DNA of 64,000 nucleotides. Origin: Erysipelothrix urinaevulpis. GTDB lineage: Bacteria > Bacillota_I > Bacilli_A > Erysipelotrichales > Erysipelotrichaceae. The stretch lies in contig NZ_WTTB01000002.1 of the NCBI RefSeq assembly GCF_009828835.1, positions 186,001 to 250,000 on the forward strand. The letters run 5' to 3'. The position numbers and the translations under genes are program-made. Shown in pieces: positions 1-8,278 of the stretch; the first letter of the stretch is position 1, and every line of letters begins with the position of its first letter. The notes beneath the pieces were generated by a model. The model was not told the origin of the DNA and searched no databases. It worked only from the letters and a program-made list of their open reading frames with translations.

Positions 1-60
1 TGCTGGTGAACGATAGCCTAAATCTAAAATGATCTTACTTTGGTTTGGTGTAATATCCAT
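1..60 (-). CDS. 5' end of a truncated gene, possibly recG
   Basis: Twenty codons read from an ATG at 60 down to the window edge, giving a peptide that begins MDITPNQSKIILDLGYRSPA. The L-x-x-L-G-Y-x-S-P pattern resembles the start of the RecG wedge domain, and recG commonly follows the FakA/YloV gene in Firmicutes; that is the only reason for the suggestion. No Shine-Dalgarno sequence sits just before this ATG. The region upstream is instead a hairpin, so the real start could differ. Most of the gene lies outside the window. Confidence 0.35.
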   Translation of the reverse strand, partial: MDITPNQSKIILDLGYRSPA

Positions 61-67
61 AGAAAAT

Positions 68-87
68 AAAAGGGCACACGCCCTTTT
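68..87 (-). terminator. Hairpin at the end of fakA
   Basis: An 8-bp stem (AAAAGGGC / GCCCTTTT) with an ACAC loop overlaps the fakA stop codon. On the minus strand it is followed by a U-rich TTTTATTTT stretch, as in an intrinsic terminator. It lies 8 bases before the ATG of the next gene, so it would act as a terminator or attenuator, or would hide that gene's ribosome binding site. Confidence 0.5.
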
Positions 88-1702
88 ATTCAACTCCTAT
101 AATGAATGCATAAACAGGTTGTCCACCTTGAACAGATTCAACCTCAACGTCAAATTTCTCTTCAATATAATCAATGAGATCTGTAATTTCTTCATCACTC
201 ACGCCTTCGCCAGCAATTAAGGTTACAAGTTCATCATCTACATCGATTAGTTTATCGCATAATAATTTAGTCGTTTCTAATTTATCAGGATTGGTAACAA
301 CGATATCTTTTTCAAGAATCCCCATAAAATGGTCTTTCTTAATTTCCATTGATTCAAACATTGTATCTTTGATTGCATAGGTAATTTGACCTGTTTTTGT
401 ACTGTCAATTGCCTCTTGCATCTCTACAATATTTTCATCCAATTCAGCTTCTGGATTAAACATAACACAAGCTGCTAATCCTTGAGGAATTGTGCGTGTT
501 TCGAATACATGAATATCTTTATCTTCTAAAATGTCTTTCGCTTGTTTTGCTGCCATGAAGATATTTGAGTTATTTGGTAAAATAAAGATATGATCGGCAT
601 CAATTTTCTCAATCTTGGCAATGAAGTCTTCAGTTGAAGGATTCATTGTTTGACCACCACTTATAATGTGTTTAGCACGCAACTCTTCAAATAAACCAAC
701 AATCCCATCACCTGCTGCAACAGAAACAATTGCATATTTTTCATGAGTAGAAATTGTAAGTTCTTCATGATCAGTCAATGCATTGTGTTGTTCTGTCATG
801 TTTTCAATTTTTAATTTAACAAATTCACCATATTTTTGTCCTAAATTTAATGCATTACCAGGTGTTAATGTATGAACGTGAACTTTGACTAAATCATCAT
901 CTGTAACCACAACTAAAGAATTCCCTAAATCTTCTAAATCTTTACGGAATTTCGCTTCGTTATATTTGTGGCGTGAATCATCTTCTAAACGAAGAATAAA
1001 TTCAGTACAGTATCCAAATTCTTCATGGTCAATAAATTCAGCGGCTTGTTCTGCTTGTTCATCAGCATCCAAGCGTTCAATTGTTTCACCCTTGAGTGTT
1101 GCTAAAAAGCCTTCAAGAACAGTTACGTATCCTTTACCACCACTATCAACAACGCCAACTTCTTTCAAGACTGGTAGAAGTTCTGGTGTATTGTCTAAGG
1201 ATACATTGGCACGCTCTACTAAGAACGTGAAGTATTCTTCAAGACTAATTGTAGGGTTTTTCAAAGCATAATCGTAAGCTTCTTGTGAACTTTCACGAAG
1301 CACTGTTAAAATCGTCCCTTCAACTGGACGCATAACTGCCTTATACGCTGATTCTTTCCCTTGTTGAAAGGCAGAAGCAACTTGTAATACATCTGCTTCT
1401 TTTAAACCTTCAACACCACTTGCAAACCCTCTAAAGATTTGTGAAAGAATAACACCTGAGTTTCCACGAGCACCCATGAGCAAGCCACGAGATAAAGCCT
1501 TTGAAACTTCTCCTAAATTCGATGATACTGCTTTTTTAGCATCATTGAGTCCATTTGTAAATGTTAAATTCATGTTTGTCCCAGTATCCCCATCAGGTAC
1601 TGGGAAAACATTCAATGCATTAATCAATTGATGTTGGTTCGTAAGATTATTTGCACCATTTTCTAACATTTCTAAAAATAAATCTGCTGTTAGTGTTTTC
1701 AT
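86..1702 (-). CDS. fakA: Fatty acid kinase subunit A (FakA/YloV, DAK2 domain)
   Basis: The 538-residue protein has the family layout: an N-terminal DAK2 (DhaL-like) nucleotide-binding domain, a middle domain and a C-terminal DegV-like domain. The DAK2 metal site is visible as VPDGDTGTNM (Asp37 and Asp39). FakA phosphorylates fatty acids carried by a FakB (DegV-family) protein, and the acyl-phosphate then feeds PlsY/PlsX phospholipid synthesis. A DegV-family gene (39454-40314) and plsY (33483-34091) are in this window and could be partners, which is inference. The start codon overlaps the stop of the Asp23-family gene (TAATG), so the two are probably translationally coupled. Confidence 0.9.
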   Translation of the reverse strand: MKTLTADLFLEMLENGANNLTNQHQLINALNVFPVPDGDTGTNMNLTFTNGLNDAKKAVSSNLGEVSKALSRGLLMGARGNSGVILSQIFRGFASGVEGLKEADVLQVASAFQQGKESAYKAVMRPVEGTILTVLRESSQEAYDYALKNPTISLEEYFTFLVERANVSLDNTPELLPVLKEVGVVDSGGKGYVTVLEGFLATLKGETIERLDADEQAEQAAEFIDHEEFGYCTEFILRLEDDSRHKYNEAKFRKDLEDLGNSLVVVTDDDLVKVHVHTLTPGNALNLGQKYGEFVKLKIENMTEQHNALTDHEELTISTHEKYAIVSVAAGDGIVGLFEELRAKHIISGGQTMNPSTEDFIAKIEKIDADHIFILPNNSNIFMAAKQAKDILEDKDIHVFETRTIPQGLAACVMFNPEAELDENIVEMQEAIDSTKTGQITYAIKDTMFESMEIKKDHFMGILEKDIVVTNPDKLETTKLLCDKLIDVDDELVTLIAGEGVSDEEITDLIDYIEEKFDVEVESVQGGQPVYAFIIGVE

Positions 1703-2061
1703 TATTTATCAACCTTTATCCCTTGAACGTAAACATTAATCGCTTCAAACTTTTGTCCTAGCGTCTTCTCCAACATATATTGAGTTTTCTTTTGCACCTC
1801 TAAAACAACTTCTGAAATTTTTACGTTATAACTTACAATAATATAGACATCGAGTTCAAACCCATTGTCAATTCTTCGTACAATTACCCCTTTTGAGTAA
1901 TTTTCACCTTTCAACAATTCAGCCAGCCCATCTTTAAAGACTTGCTGCGAGGCCATCCCAACGACACCATAACATTCTGTTACAACACCGCCAGCTAGCA
2001 TTGCGATAGCTTCATCTGATACATTAATTGTTCCAAACTTTGTAGTTTTTTCAATCGCCAT
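1702..2061 (-). CDS. Asp23/Gls24 family protein (YloU-like)
   Basis: A 119-residue cytoplasmic protein of the Asp23/Gls24 family, the usual upstream neighbour of FakA in Firmicutes. Family signs are the N-terminal G-x-I-x-V-S-x-E-A-I-A-like stretch, the following GVVGMAS motif, and a central beta segment (GFELDVYIIVSYNVKISEVV). Family members are linked to envelope stress and membrane-associated scaffolds, but the exact function of this type is not settled. It ends in the TAATG overlap with fakA and starts 27 bases after divIB. A good ribosome binding site (GGAGG) precedes the ATG. Confidence 0.85.
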   Translation of the reverse strand: MAIEKTTKFGTINVSDEAIAMLAGGVVTECYGVVGMASQQVFKDGLAELLKGENYSKGVIVRRIDNGFELDVYIIVSYNVKISEVVLEVQKKTQYMLEKTLGQKFEAINVYVQGIKVDK

Positions 2062-2088
2062 CGTTATTCCTCCTCATTCTTTTATATT

Positions 2089-2904
2089 TTAATTCTCAAA
2101 GTCGCATGGTTTTGCCGTCGCAACTTGAGTATCTTCTGTTGGTCCATATTCCAAAAGATATATACATTTATTTTTTGGTTCGGCTCCACTTATTATAGTA
2201 GCATAATTATTCAGTAATGGTAAGGTCTCTACACTTGTAAAAACATAGTAGCCATTATTCATCACAAGTTTCACTGATTCTTTTTCAAATTTATCTTCGA
2301 TGTGAATTATTTCAGAAATCGCAATTCTAGAGCCTTCATCGACCGTTTTCAGTTGTGAAATAATGTTGTTTTTCAAAGCATCATCTTTAATATTCACTAA
2401 AAGTGGTAAGGCATCAATTCCTTTAATATTTTTATCATCAAGTTCAATTTTTGCGCCGTTTTCAAAATAAATCAGATTTTTTTTAGTTTTTTCATAAGCA
2501 ATCGGTGTCTCTTCTTCAATTTGTAGTAAAGCTGTTTGATCTTTATAAATAATTTTAACATGACTGTCTTTAATGTATTCGTTTTTATTTAAACGACGTT
2601 GAACACGACCAGACCAATTTAAAATCATTCGATCGTTTTTTTTCAACTTGGATAAAGAAACAACCTCACTATCACTCAATAATGCATTGCCTTTCACATG
2701 AATTTTATTTAATCGTGACCCTTCCCACTGGTCAAATTTATAACCCGCAAGAAGAAAACAGACAAGCAAAGAAACCATGATTGACCGCTTAATAAATCGT
2801 CGACGTTTTGTTTTTCGTTCATGTTTTTTTCGTCGGTCTAAATCGGCCTTGATTTTATCAAAGGAATCCGTTTGATCATTGAGTTCGATGCGTTTGTGTC
2901 TCAT
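2089..2904 (-). CDS. divIB: Cell division protein DivIB/FtsQ
   Basis: The 271-residue protein has a charged cytoplasmic N-terminus rich in Lys/Arg (about residues 25-40), one membrane segment (about 39-57), and an extracellular POTRA domain beginning at L-N-K-I-H-V-K-G-N (about 65-135). A beta domain follows. This is the DivIB/FtsQ layout, a divisome component that binds FtsL and DivIC. The gene overlaps murG by 4 bp (ATGA), as expected for a division and cell-wall cluster. Pairwise identity is usually low in this family, so the call rests on topology, POTRA pattern and context. Confidence 0.85.
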   Translation of the reverse strand: MRHKRIELNDQTDSFDKIKADLDRRKKHERKTKRRRFIKRSIMVSLLVCFLLAGYKFDQWEGSRLNKIHVKGNALLSDSEVVSLSKLKKNDRMILNWSGRVQRRLNKNEYIKDSHVKIIYKDQTALLQIEEETPIAYEKTKKNLIYFENGAKIELDDKNIKGIDALPLLVNIKDDALKNNIISQLKTVDEGSRIAISEIIHIEDKFEKESVKLVMNNGYYVFTSVETLPLLNNYATIISGAEPKNKCIYLLEYGPTEDTQVATAKPCDFEN

Positions 2905-3974
2905 TTGACCACCGTTTCAATTAATTGATGAATATCTGAAACAGCTTCTGGTTTAGCCATGTGTTTAGCGTTAGCTGACAATGCATTTGTCAACACTTCA
3001 TCATGTAAGACCTCGTTTATCTTAGTCAATAAACCCTCACCCGTTAAACCTTGCTCCTCCAATAACACACACGCATCCACATCACTCAAGGATTTCGCAT
3101 TGAAAAATTGGTGATTATTCGCGACATGTGGACTTGGAATCAGTATGCTTGGAACCCCAAACGATTGAATTTCAGCAATCGTTGAAGCACCAGCACGGGC
3201 TACGGTAAGATCAAGTTTTGGTAAAAGTGCTTTCTGATCAACAAAGCCTGTTATTTTTACATTGTCTGGCAAGTTTTTAAAGTTTGCCTCAAATGATTCG
3301 ATATGTAAGGGCCCTGTTGCTAGAATCAGTTGATAATCAAGTTGATTCAATGATTTTAACATTTCAAAGAAAATAGGATTCATTGCTGATGAACCTTGTG
3401 ACCCCATTACAATAAGCACTGTTTTCATGTCATTTTTTAAGTTGAGTCGTTCAAACTCAGCACTAGAATCAATGGTTTCATCAATTAATGAAGCTCTTGG
3501 ATTTCCTAAGTAAAACGAGTTTGACATTTCACTAAATGCTTCTTTATAGCATGTAACAATTGCTTTAGAGCGTTTCGCCAATAACTTATTCGCTTTCCCT
3601 GGATAAGCATTTTGCTCATGCAAAACCAAGGGGATACCCAATGAATTTGCCGCGATTCCAACTGGAACCGATACATACCCACCAAATGCAAAAACAACAT
3701 CAGGCTTTAAATCTTTCAAATGTTTTTTTGCCTGTCGAATCGCTTTGAATTGCGAAAACAACGCTTTAACTTTGTCAACTTTTGAACCTTGCAAGCCTTT
3801 GTTATGTATTGGATAGAAATCATAGCCTGCTTTAGGAACAATCGTTGATTCCATTTTATGGTCATTCCCAATAAAAACGACTTCAACATCATCTTGTTTT
3901 GTTGCATAATCTGCATAGGTAATGGCTGGGAATATGTGTCCCCCACTTCCTCCTGTAACAATACAAATCTTCAT
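2901..3974 (-). CDS. murG: UDP-GlcNAc:undecaprenyl-PP-MurNAc-pentapeptide GlcNAc transferase MurG
   Basis: A GT28-family glycosyltransferase of 357 residues, a normal MurG length. It makes lipid II from lipid I on the inner face of the membrane. Visible motifs are the N-terminal glycine-rich loop GGSGGHIFPA, the acceptor-side HEQNAYPGKAN, a second G-loop around VMGSQGSSAMN, and the donor-site ARAGASTIAEI. A GAGG ribosome binding site lies about 7 bases before the ATG. It overlaps divIB by 4 bp and follows ruvB by 11 bases, so it sits in the same transcription unit. Confidence 0.96.
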   Translation of the reverse strand: MKICIVTGGSGGHIFPAITYADYATKQDDVEVVFIGNDHKMESTIVPKAGYDFYPIHNKGLQGSKVDKVKALFSQFKAIRQAKKHLKDLKPDVVFAFGGYVSVPVGIAANSLGIPLVLHEQNAYPGKANKLLAKRSKAIVTCYKEAFSEMSNSFYLGNPRASLIDETIDSSAEFERLNLKNDMKTVLIVMGSQGSSAMNPIFFEMLKSLNQLDYQLILATGPLHIESFEANFKNLPDNVKITGFVDQKALLPKLDLTVARAGASTIAEIQSFGVPSILIPSPHVANNHQFFNAKSLSDVDACVLLEEQGLTGEGLLTKINEVLHDEVLTNALSANAKHMAKPEAVSDIHQLIETVVK

Positions 3975-3985
3975 AATTTAGCACC

Positions 3986-4981
3986 TCATTCTTCGTTAAA
4001 TTCTAACCCTAAGTGAGCATAAGCTCTTGGTGTAACAATTCTTCCTCTGGGCGTTCGATTAATGAAACCTATCTGTAATAAATAGGGTTCATACACATCC
4101 TCAAGTGTCATGACTTCTTCAGAGATTGATGCTGCAATGGCTTCAATTCCGACCGGTCCGCCATTAAACCGCTCAATAATTCCGTTTAAATAGCGAATAT
4201 CCACATCATCTAAGCCCAATGAATCAACCTTTAATCGGGTTAATGCCAATTGAGCAATGCCTAAATCAATGTGATTATCGTTCAGAACTTGAGCAAAGTC
4301 ACGAACACGACGGAACAGACGGTTTGCAATTCGAGGTGTACCACGTGATCGACGCGCTATTTCTAAAACAGCATCTTCATCAATATCACTCTCTAAAACT
4401 CGGGAGGTTCGTGTCACTATTTTACATAATTCTTCGGTACTGTAGTACTCTAGTTTTGACACAATGCCAAATCGATCTCGTAGCGGTGCTGATAAATCTC
4501 CAGCCCGAGTCGTTGCACCGATTAGTGTAAAGGGCGGAAGGTCAATTTGAATGCTTCGACTTGAAGCGTCTTTCCCCACAATTAAATCCAAACTAAAATC
4601 TTCCATTGCCGGGTAAAGAACTTCTTCAACCATTTTGGGAAGACGATGGATTTCATCAATAAAAAGCACATCTCCTGGTTCCAACATACTTAAAACTGCC
4701 GCTAAATCTCCGCTTCGTTCAATGCTTGGACCTGAGGTAATTTTAATATTTGCTTCCATCTCATTCGCAATGATATGAGCCAACGTTGTTTTCCCTAGGC
4801 CTGGCGGGCCATAAAACAAGAGGTGATCCAATGTTTCTTGTCGACCTTGAGCGGCTTGCATAAAGATATTCAAATTATCTTTTAAAGCATGTTGACCAAT
4901 ATATTCGCGGATTGATTGTGGACGGAGCAATTCTTCATCTTGATTATCAATAATCTCACCAGAAACAAGCCTAGACATCAT
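3986..4981 (-). CDS. ruvB: Holliday junction helicase motor RuvB
   Basis: A AAA+ ATPase of 331 residues that drives branch migration with RuvA. Walker A is [12 protein letters not shown], Walker B is [11 protein letters not shown], and the sensor region reads GATTRAG. The C-terminal winged-helix motif R-T-P-R-G-R is present. The gene overlaps ruvA by 4 bp. Two adjacent ATG codons (4981 and 4978) both follow a GGAGG in the ruvA tail; the second has the better spacing. Confidence 0.97.
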   Translation of the reverse strand: MMSRLVSGEIIDNQDEELLRPQSIREYIGQHALKDNLNIFMQAAQGRQETLDHLLFYGPPGLGKTTLAHIIANEMEANIKITSGPSIERSGDLAAVLSMLEPGDVLFIDEIHRLPKMVEEVLYPAMEDFSLDLIVGKDASSRSIQIDLPPFTLIGATTRAGDLSAPLRDRFGIVSKLEYYSTEELCKIVTRTSRVLESDIDEDAVLEIARRSRGTPRIANRLFRRVRDFAQVLNDNHIDLGIAQLALTRLKVDSLGLDDVDIRYLNGIIERFNGGPVGIEAIAASISEEVMTLEDVYEPYLLQIGFINRTPRGRIVTPRAYAHLGLEFNEE

Positions 4982-5559
4982 CGACCACCTCGACTTGCTA
5001 AGGTTTGTAAACCAAGTTTAATAAGTCCATCGACACCCAAATCACTGTTTTTTTCTAACAGTGGAGTAATGGATTTAAGCTCTTTACTGGTGAATTTCAA
5101 ATCTTTTAAAGCCTCTAAAGCTTCAGTGACTTCACTTGTTTCTACTAAACCTACAACCTGCTCACTCAGTTTGATTTTCCCTTTCAAATCAAGAAGAATT
5201 TGCGATGCCGTTTTTTTACCAATACCAGGCAACGACTTTAAATAATCAACATCATCGTGTTCAATCGCTCTTAAAAACTCATCCGCTGTTGTTTTACTCA
5301 GCATGTTCATAGCAGTTTTGGGACCAATCCCTTTAACATTAATCATCGCCATGAAGACATCCTTTTCAACATCTTTCAAAAAACCAAAGAGTAAGATTGC
5401 ATCTTCACGTACATGTTGGTACGTATGAATTTTGACTTGTTCGTTTTTTGAAACAGCAAAAGGCTTGCTCATGAAAATTTGATAAGCAATGCCTTGGTTT
5501 TCTAACAGGATTGAATCTTCGTTTTGTGCAACACAATCGCCTTTAATATAAGCTATCAT
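4978..5559 (-). CDS. ruvA: Holliday junction DNA-binding protein RuvA
   Basis: A 193-residue protein with the RuvA layout: an N-terminal OB fold ([10 protein letters not shown] onward), tandem helix-hairpin-helix motifs ([12 protein letters not shown] and [10 protein letters not shown]), then a linker and a C-terminal three-helix domain that contacts RuvB. It binds four-way junctions as a tetramer and loads RuvB. It lies 14 bases downstream of obgE and overlaps ruvB, so obgE, ruvA and ruvB are probably co-transcribed. Confidence 0.96.
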   Translation of the reverse strand: MIAYIKGDCVAQNEDSILLENQGIAYQIFMSKPFAVSKNEQVKIHTYQHVREDAILLFGFLKDVEKDVFMAMINVKGIGPKTAMNMLSKTTADEFLRAIEHDDVDYLKSLPGIGKKTASQILLDLKGKIKLSEQVVGLVETSEVTEALEALKDLKFTSKELKSITPLLEKNSDLGVDGLIKLGLQTLASRGGR

Positions 5560-5573
5560 TTACATCACCATCT

Positions 5574-6857
5574 TTATTCTACCATACCTTCATCGAAAAC
5601 AAATTGAACATTCTCTAAAATGACAGTATGACCATCCCTTGCTCCTTTATTTCTTAATTCTTGATCAACACCTAATCGCTTGAGTGCCAAACCAAATTGG
5701 ATGACAGACTCCTCAGAATCAAAATCAAATTGTCTGAATAATTTCGCAACAGCTGGACCTTCTAAACGCCAGGTATCTGAATTAATTTGGATGACATCAA
5801 ATTCTTGCTGAGGTGCATGATATTTAAAGACAACAGTCTCATGTTGTTCTTCAACAATTTCTTCTTTGTTTTCGTCTAAAATATCAGCTAAACGGTACAA
5901 GAGTTGATCAGTTCCTTCATTCACTAAGGTAATTAATTCAAACACTTCAATTGTTGGGTGCTTTACCTTAAATCGTTCAAGGTTATTCGACGCATCTTCC
6001 ATATCCATTTTATTTGCTGCAACAACCATTGGTTTTTTCAGCAAATCCGGATTGTATTTTTCTAATTCATTATTAATGACATCATAATCATCAAGTGGAT
6101 CTCGGCCATATTCGCCACCCATATCTAAAACATGAACTAAAACACGGCAGCGTTCAATGTGTTTTAAGAATACATGACCCAAACCTTTCCCTTCATGAGC
6201 ATCTTCAATGAGTCCTGGTAAATCAGCGACAGCAAACGAGCGATGATCGTTTGTTTCCACAATCCCTAAATTGGGAGAGATTGTTGTGAATGGATACTCA
6301 GCGATTTCAGGTTTAGCTCTAGTAATTACAGAAAGAAGTGTTGATTTCCCTACTGATGGAAATCCTATTAATCCCACTTCCGCCAATAATTTTAATTCTA
6401 CACGTAGTTTTTTCGCTTCCCCAAGTTCCCCTTTTTCACTAAAATGAGGCGCAGGATTATTCGGTGTCGCAAATCGAGCATTTCCTCGACCACCTTTACC
6501 ACCTTTTGCGATTATTTCACGTTGACCATGTTTTGTTAAATCGGCGATGACCACGCCGCTTTCAAGCTCAGTGACGACAGTTCCAACAGGAACATGTAAA
6601 ACTAGATCTTGACCTGAACGGCCATGCATCTTTTTAGTTTTACCATGGTCACCACCGCTTGCTTTTAAAATTTTATTGTATCGTAAATCTAAAAGTGTTG
6701 ATTTATGGGAGTCCGCTTCAAAAATAACATCACCACCACGACCTCCATCACCACCATAAGGTCCTCCCAGTGGGACATGAGCTTCTTTTCTAAAAGAAAT
6801 TAGACCATTTCCACCATTTCCTGAGACTACTTCGATTTCAATCTTATCGACAAACAT
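5574..6857 (-). CDS. obgE: Obg-family GTPase ObgE/CgtA
   Basis: A 427-residue ribosome-associated GTPase. The first ~158 residues form the glycine-rich Obg fold (GGNGLISFRKEAHVPLGGP and similar repeats). The G domain has G1 GFPSVGKSTL, G3 DLPGLIE and G4 NKMD. The C-terminal ~70 residues match the OCT domain found in Firmicutes Obg. It acts in 50S assembly and stringent or stress signalling. A GAAAGGAGGTC ribosome binding site precedes the ATG. A hairpin just upstream separates it from rpmA, so part of its expression may be read-through. Confidence 0.97.
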   Translation of the reverse strand: MFVDKIEIEVVSGNGGNGLISFRKEAHVPLGGPYGGDGGRGGDVIFEADSHKSTLLDLRYNKILKASGGDHGKTKKMHGRSGQDLVLHVPVGTVVTELESGVVIADLTKHGQREIIAKGGKGGRGNARFATPNNPAPHFSEKGELGEAKKLRVELKLLAEVGLIGFPSVGKSTLLSVITRAKPEIAEYPFTTISPNLGIVETNDHRSFAVADLPGLIEDAHEGKGLGHVFLKHIERCRVLVHVLDMGGEYGRDPLDDYDVINNELEKYNPDLLKKPMVVAANKMDMEDASNNLERFKVKHPTIEVFELITLVNEGTDQLLYRLADILDENKEEIVEEQHETVVFKYHAPQQEFDVIQINSDTWRLEGPAVAKLFRQFDFDSEESVIQFGLALKRLGVDQELRNKGARDGHTVILENVQFVFDEGMVE

Positions 6858-6883
6858 ATTTAAAGACCTCCTTTCAAATAAAA

Positions 6884-6911
6884 ATCCCCATCAATCACGA
6901 TCGATGGGGAT
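6884..6911 (-). terminator. Terminator or attenuator between rpmA and obgE
   Basis: A 9-bp perfect stem (ATCCCCATC / GATGGGGAT) is followed on the minus strand by TTTTTATTT, a typical Rho-independent terminator. It lies 5 bases after the rpmA stop and immediately before the obgE ribosome binding site. It would separate ribosomal-protein transcripts from the obgE-ruvAB-murG run, allowing partial read-through. Confidence 0.8.
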
Positions 6912-6916
6912 AATTG

Positions 6917-7201
6917 TTAAGCAATTGGGTAAACAGAGACACATTTACGATTTTTGCTGATACGTTCAAATTTTACAACGCCATCAACTTTCGCAAATAA
7001 GGTATCGTCACCACCACGTCCGACATTTTCGCCTGGATGTATTTTTGTTCCTCTTTGACGGTAGAGGATTGAACCTGCTGTAGCAAATTCTCCATCAGCG
7101 CGTTTTGATCCTAAACGTTTAGAATGTGAATCACGACCGTTTTTAGAAGACCCTACTCCTTTTTTAGAAGCAAAGAATTGTAAGTCTAATACGAATTTCA
7201 T
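6917..7201 (-). CDS. rpmA: 50S ribosomal protein L27 with Prp-cleaved N-terminal extension
   Basis: A 94-residue L27 with the conserved [14 protein letters not shown] and [15 protein letters not shown] motifs. It begins [15 protein letters not shown]. The L-x-L-Q-F-F-A stretch is the Firmicutes L27 pre-sequence removed by the cysteine protease Prp between the second Phe and Ala, exposing the flexible tail that reaches the peptidyl-transferase centre. The protease gene lies immediately upstream and overlaps by 4 bp. Confidence 0.97.
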   Translation of the reverse strand: MKFVLDLQFFASKKGVGSSKNGRDSHSKRLGSKRADGEFATAGSILYRQRGTKIHPGENVGRGGDDTLFAKVDGVVKFERISKNRKCVSVYPIA

Positions 7202-7518
7202 TGGAATTCCTCCTTTTCTATTATTTTTATATAATTGCCATATTGTTCTTCAATGGTTTTTAACTGATAATAAATAATCTTCATCATTTCTTGTTTTTCA
7301 TCTGAACCAGACCATTCAATTAAAATTAACGGTCTTGGACTAATTTCGTAGTTAAAGGGGTAATCAAGTTCATTCAATGCATTTAACGCACCAATCATGA
7401 TACTGCTTACACCCGCACAAACCAAATCAAATCCATACTCACCAGATTCAGCATGATCCCAAACTTTAATTTGAGATATGTTATTGTTTTTTTGACAAAC
7501 AACTTCAACTTTAATCAC
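7198..7518 (-). CDS. prp: Ribosomal-processing cysteine protease Prp (YsxB)
   Basis: A 106-residue protein lying between rplU and rpmA, the standard place for Prp in Firmicutes. The predicted catalytic pair is visible: His22 in [12 protein letters not shown] and Cys34 in [10 protein letters not shown], with the conserved A-G-V-S after the Cys. Prp removes the N-terminal extension of L27, and the L27 of this genome carries such an extension. It starts 2 bases after the rplU stop and overlaps rpmA by 4 bp, keeping enzyme and substrate coupled. Confidence 0.93.
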   Translation of the reverse strand: MIKVEVVCQKNNNISQIKVWDHAESGEYGFDLVCAGVSSIMIGALNALNELDYPFNYEISPRPLILIEWSGSDEKQEMMKIIYYQLKTIEEQYGNYIKIIEKEEFQ

Positions 7519-7520
7519 GA

Positions 7521-7832
7521 TTATGAAACGATATCTTCAATAATTAAGCGTGTATACGGTTGACGATGTCCTTGTTTACGACGGCTTGAGACTTCTTTAG
7601 CGGTATATTTGAAGATCGTAATCTTCTTCCCTTTCCCATGCTTGTCAACTTTAGCTGTAACTGAAGCACCTGATACATAAGGCGTACCAATTTTTAATGC
7701 TCTGTTTTTAACAGCAACGACAGTATCAAAAACAATTTCTTCGCCTTCTTCAAGATCTAATTTTTCAACATAGATTGTTTGACCTTTTTCAACACGAACT
7801 TGTTTTCCACCTGTTTCAATGATTGCGTACAT
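7521..7832 (-). CDS. rplU: 50S ribosomal protein L21
   Basis: A 103-residue L21 ([18 protein letters not shown] at the start, KRRQGHR-like [13 protein letters not shown] near the end), which binds 23S rRNA. It is the first gene of rplU-prp-rpmA. An AAAGGAGG-type ribosome binding site precedes the ATG, and an L21-type leader plus a good promoter lie upstream. Confidence 0.97.
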   Translation of the reverse strand: MYAIIETGGKQVRVEKGQTIYVEKLDLEEGEEIVFDTVVAVKNRALKIGTPYVSGASVTAKVDKHGKGKKITIFKYTAKEVSSRRKQGHRQPYTRLIIEDIVS

Positions 7833-7844
7833 AGCGCACCTCCT

Positions 7845-7958
7845 TTTATATTACGTCAGACTCGCTACACAAGGTGAATGTTTCCATTACTTAAAACCCA
7901 GTCATATGCGGTTGGAACACTCAATATAAGTGAGATGTTCAACATAGCCTTTTAACGC
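7845..7958 (-). ncRNA. Probable L21 leader (autoregulatory 5' UTR of rplU)
   Basis: About 110 transcribed bases lie between the promoter and the rplU ribosome binding site. Firmicutes rplU operons usually carry a structured L21 leader at this place, thought to bind a product of the operon. The stretch contains several short complementary segments (for example around 7862-7905 and 7917-7950), and its 3' part runs into the AGGAGG. The assignment is by position and length; no covariance model was run. Confidence 0.55.
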
Positions 7959-7964
7959 TTTAAC

Positions 7965-7993
7965 ATTATATAACAAATTACCTTTCTTGTCTA
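7965..7993 (-). promoter_or_regulatory. rplU operon promoter
   Basis: On the minus strand, TAGACA (7988-7993) and TATAAT (7965-7970) are separated by exactly 17 bases, a strong sigma-A type promoter. Predicted transcription starts near 7958, giving the ~125-base leader of rplU. Confidence 0.8.
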
Positions 7994-8215
7994 GTTAATT
8001 CTTCATTGCTTTATCTGCGTCTTGGTGAGGTTCGTTTTGTAGATTTCCCAAGACACATTAACGAAGATATTAAGATTACCTTTAAAGTTTATCATCTTCT
8101 AACGACTAGGTCACCTACTTTTCTCTATCTATAAAAAATACAAACTTCTTATTTTTAATAAATGTTTTTTCATTACCGGAAAAGAATTGTTAAACTCGCA
8201 CAGATTTCACACATT
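7994..8215 (+). other. Intergenic region between divergent promoters
   Basis: About 220 bases lie between the rplU promoter and the deacetylase promoter. The only notable structure is a long hairpin (GTCTTGG near 8020 pairing with CCAAGAC near 8050), with no U-run. A 30-codon minus-strand frame (8003-8095) has no ribosome binding site. I see no convincing gene here. Confidence 0.5.
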
Positions 8216-8244
8216 TTGAGTGTCAATGAGCCCTTAAATATGAT
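8216..8244 (+). promoter_or_regulatory. Promoter of the polysaccharide deacetylase gene
   Basis: TTGAGT (8216-8221) and TATGAT (8239-8244) are 17 bases apart on the plus strand. They are followed by an AAGGAG ribosome binding site at 8262-8267 and the ATG at 8279. Confidence 0.7.
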
Positions 8245-8278
8245 AAAATTATTGAGTATATAAGGAGCGGATATAGCC

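Noticed and set aside
885-1271. 128-codon plus-strand frame inside fakA
   Set aside because: It is antisense to a clear conserved gene, has Ser-rich shadow composition and no promoter or ribosome binding site.
8003-8095. Thirty-codon minus-strand frame between the rplU and deacetylase promoters
   Set aside because: No ribosome binding site, no recognisable composition, and it lies upstream of the rplU promoter without its own promoter.
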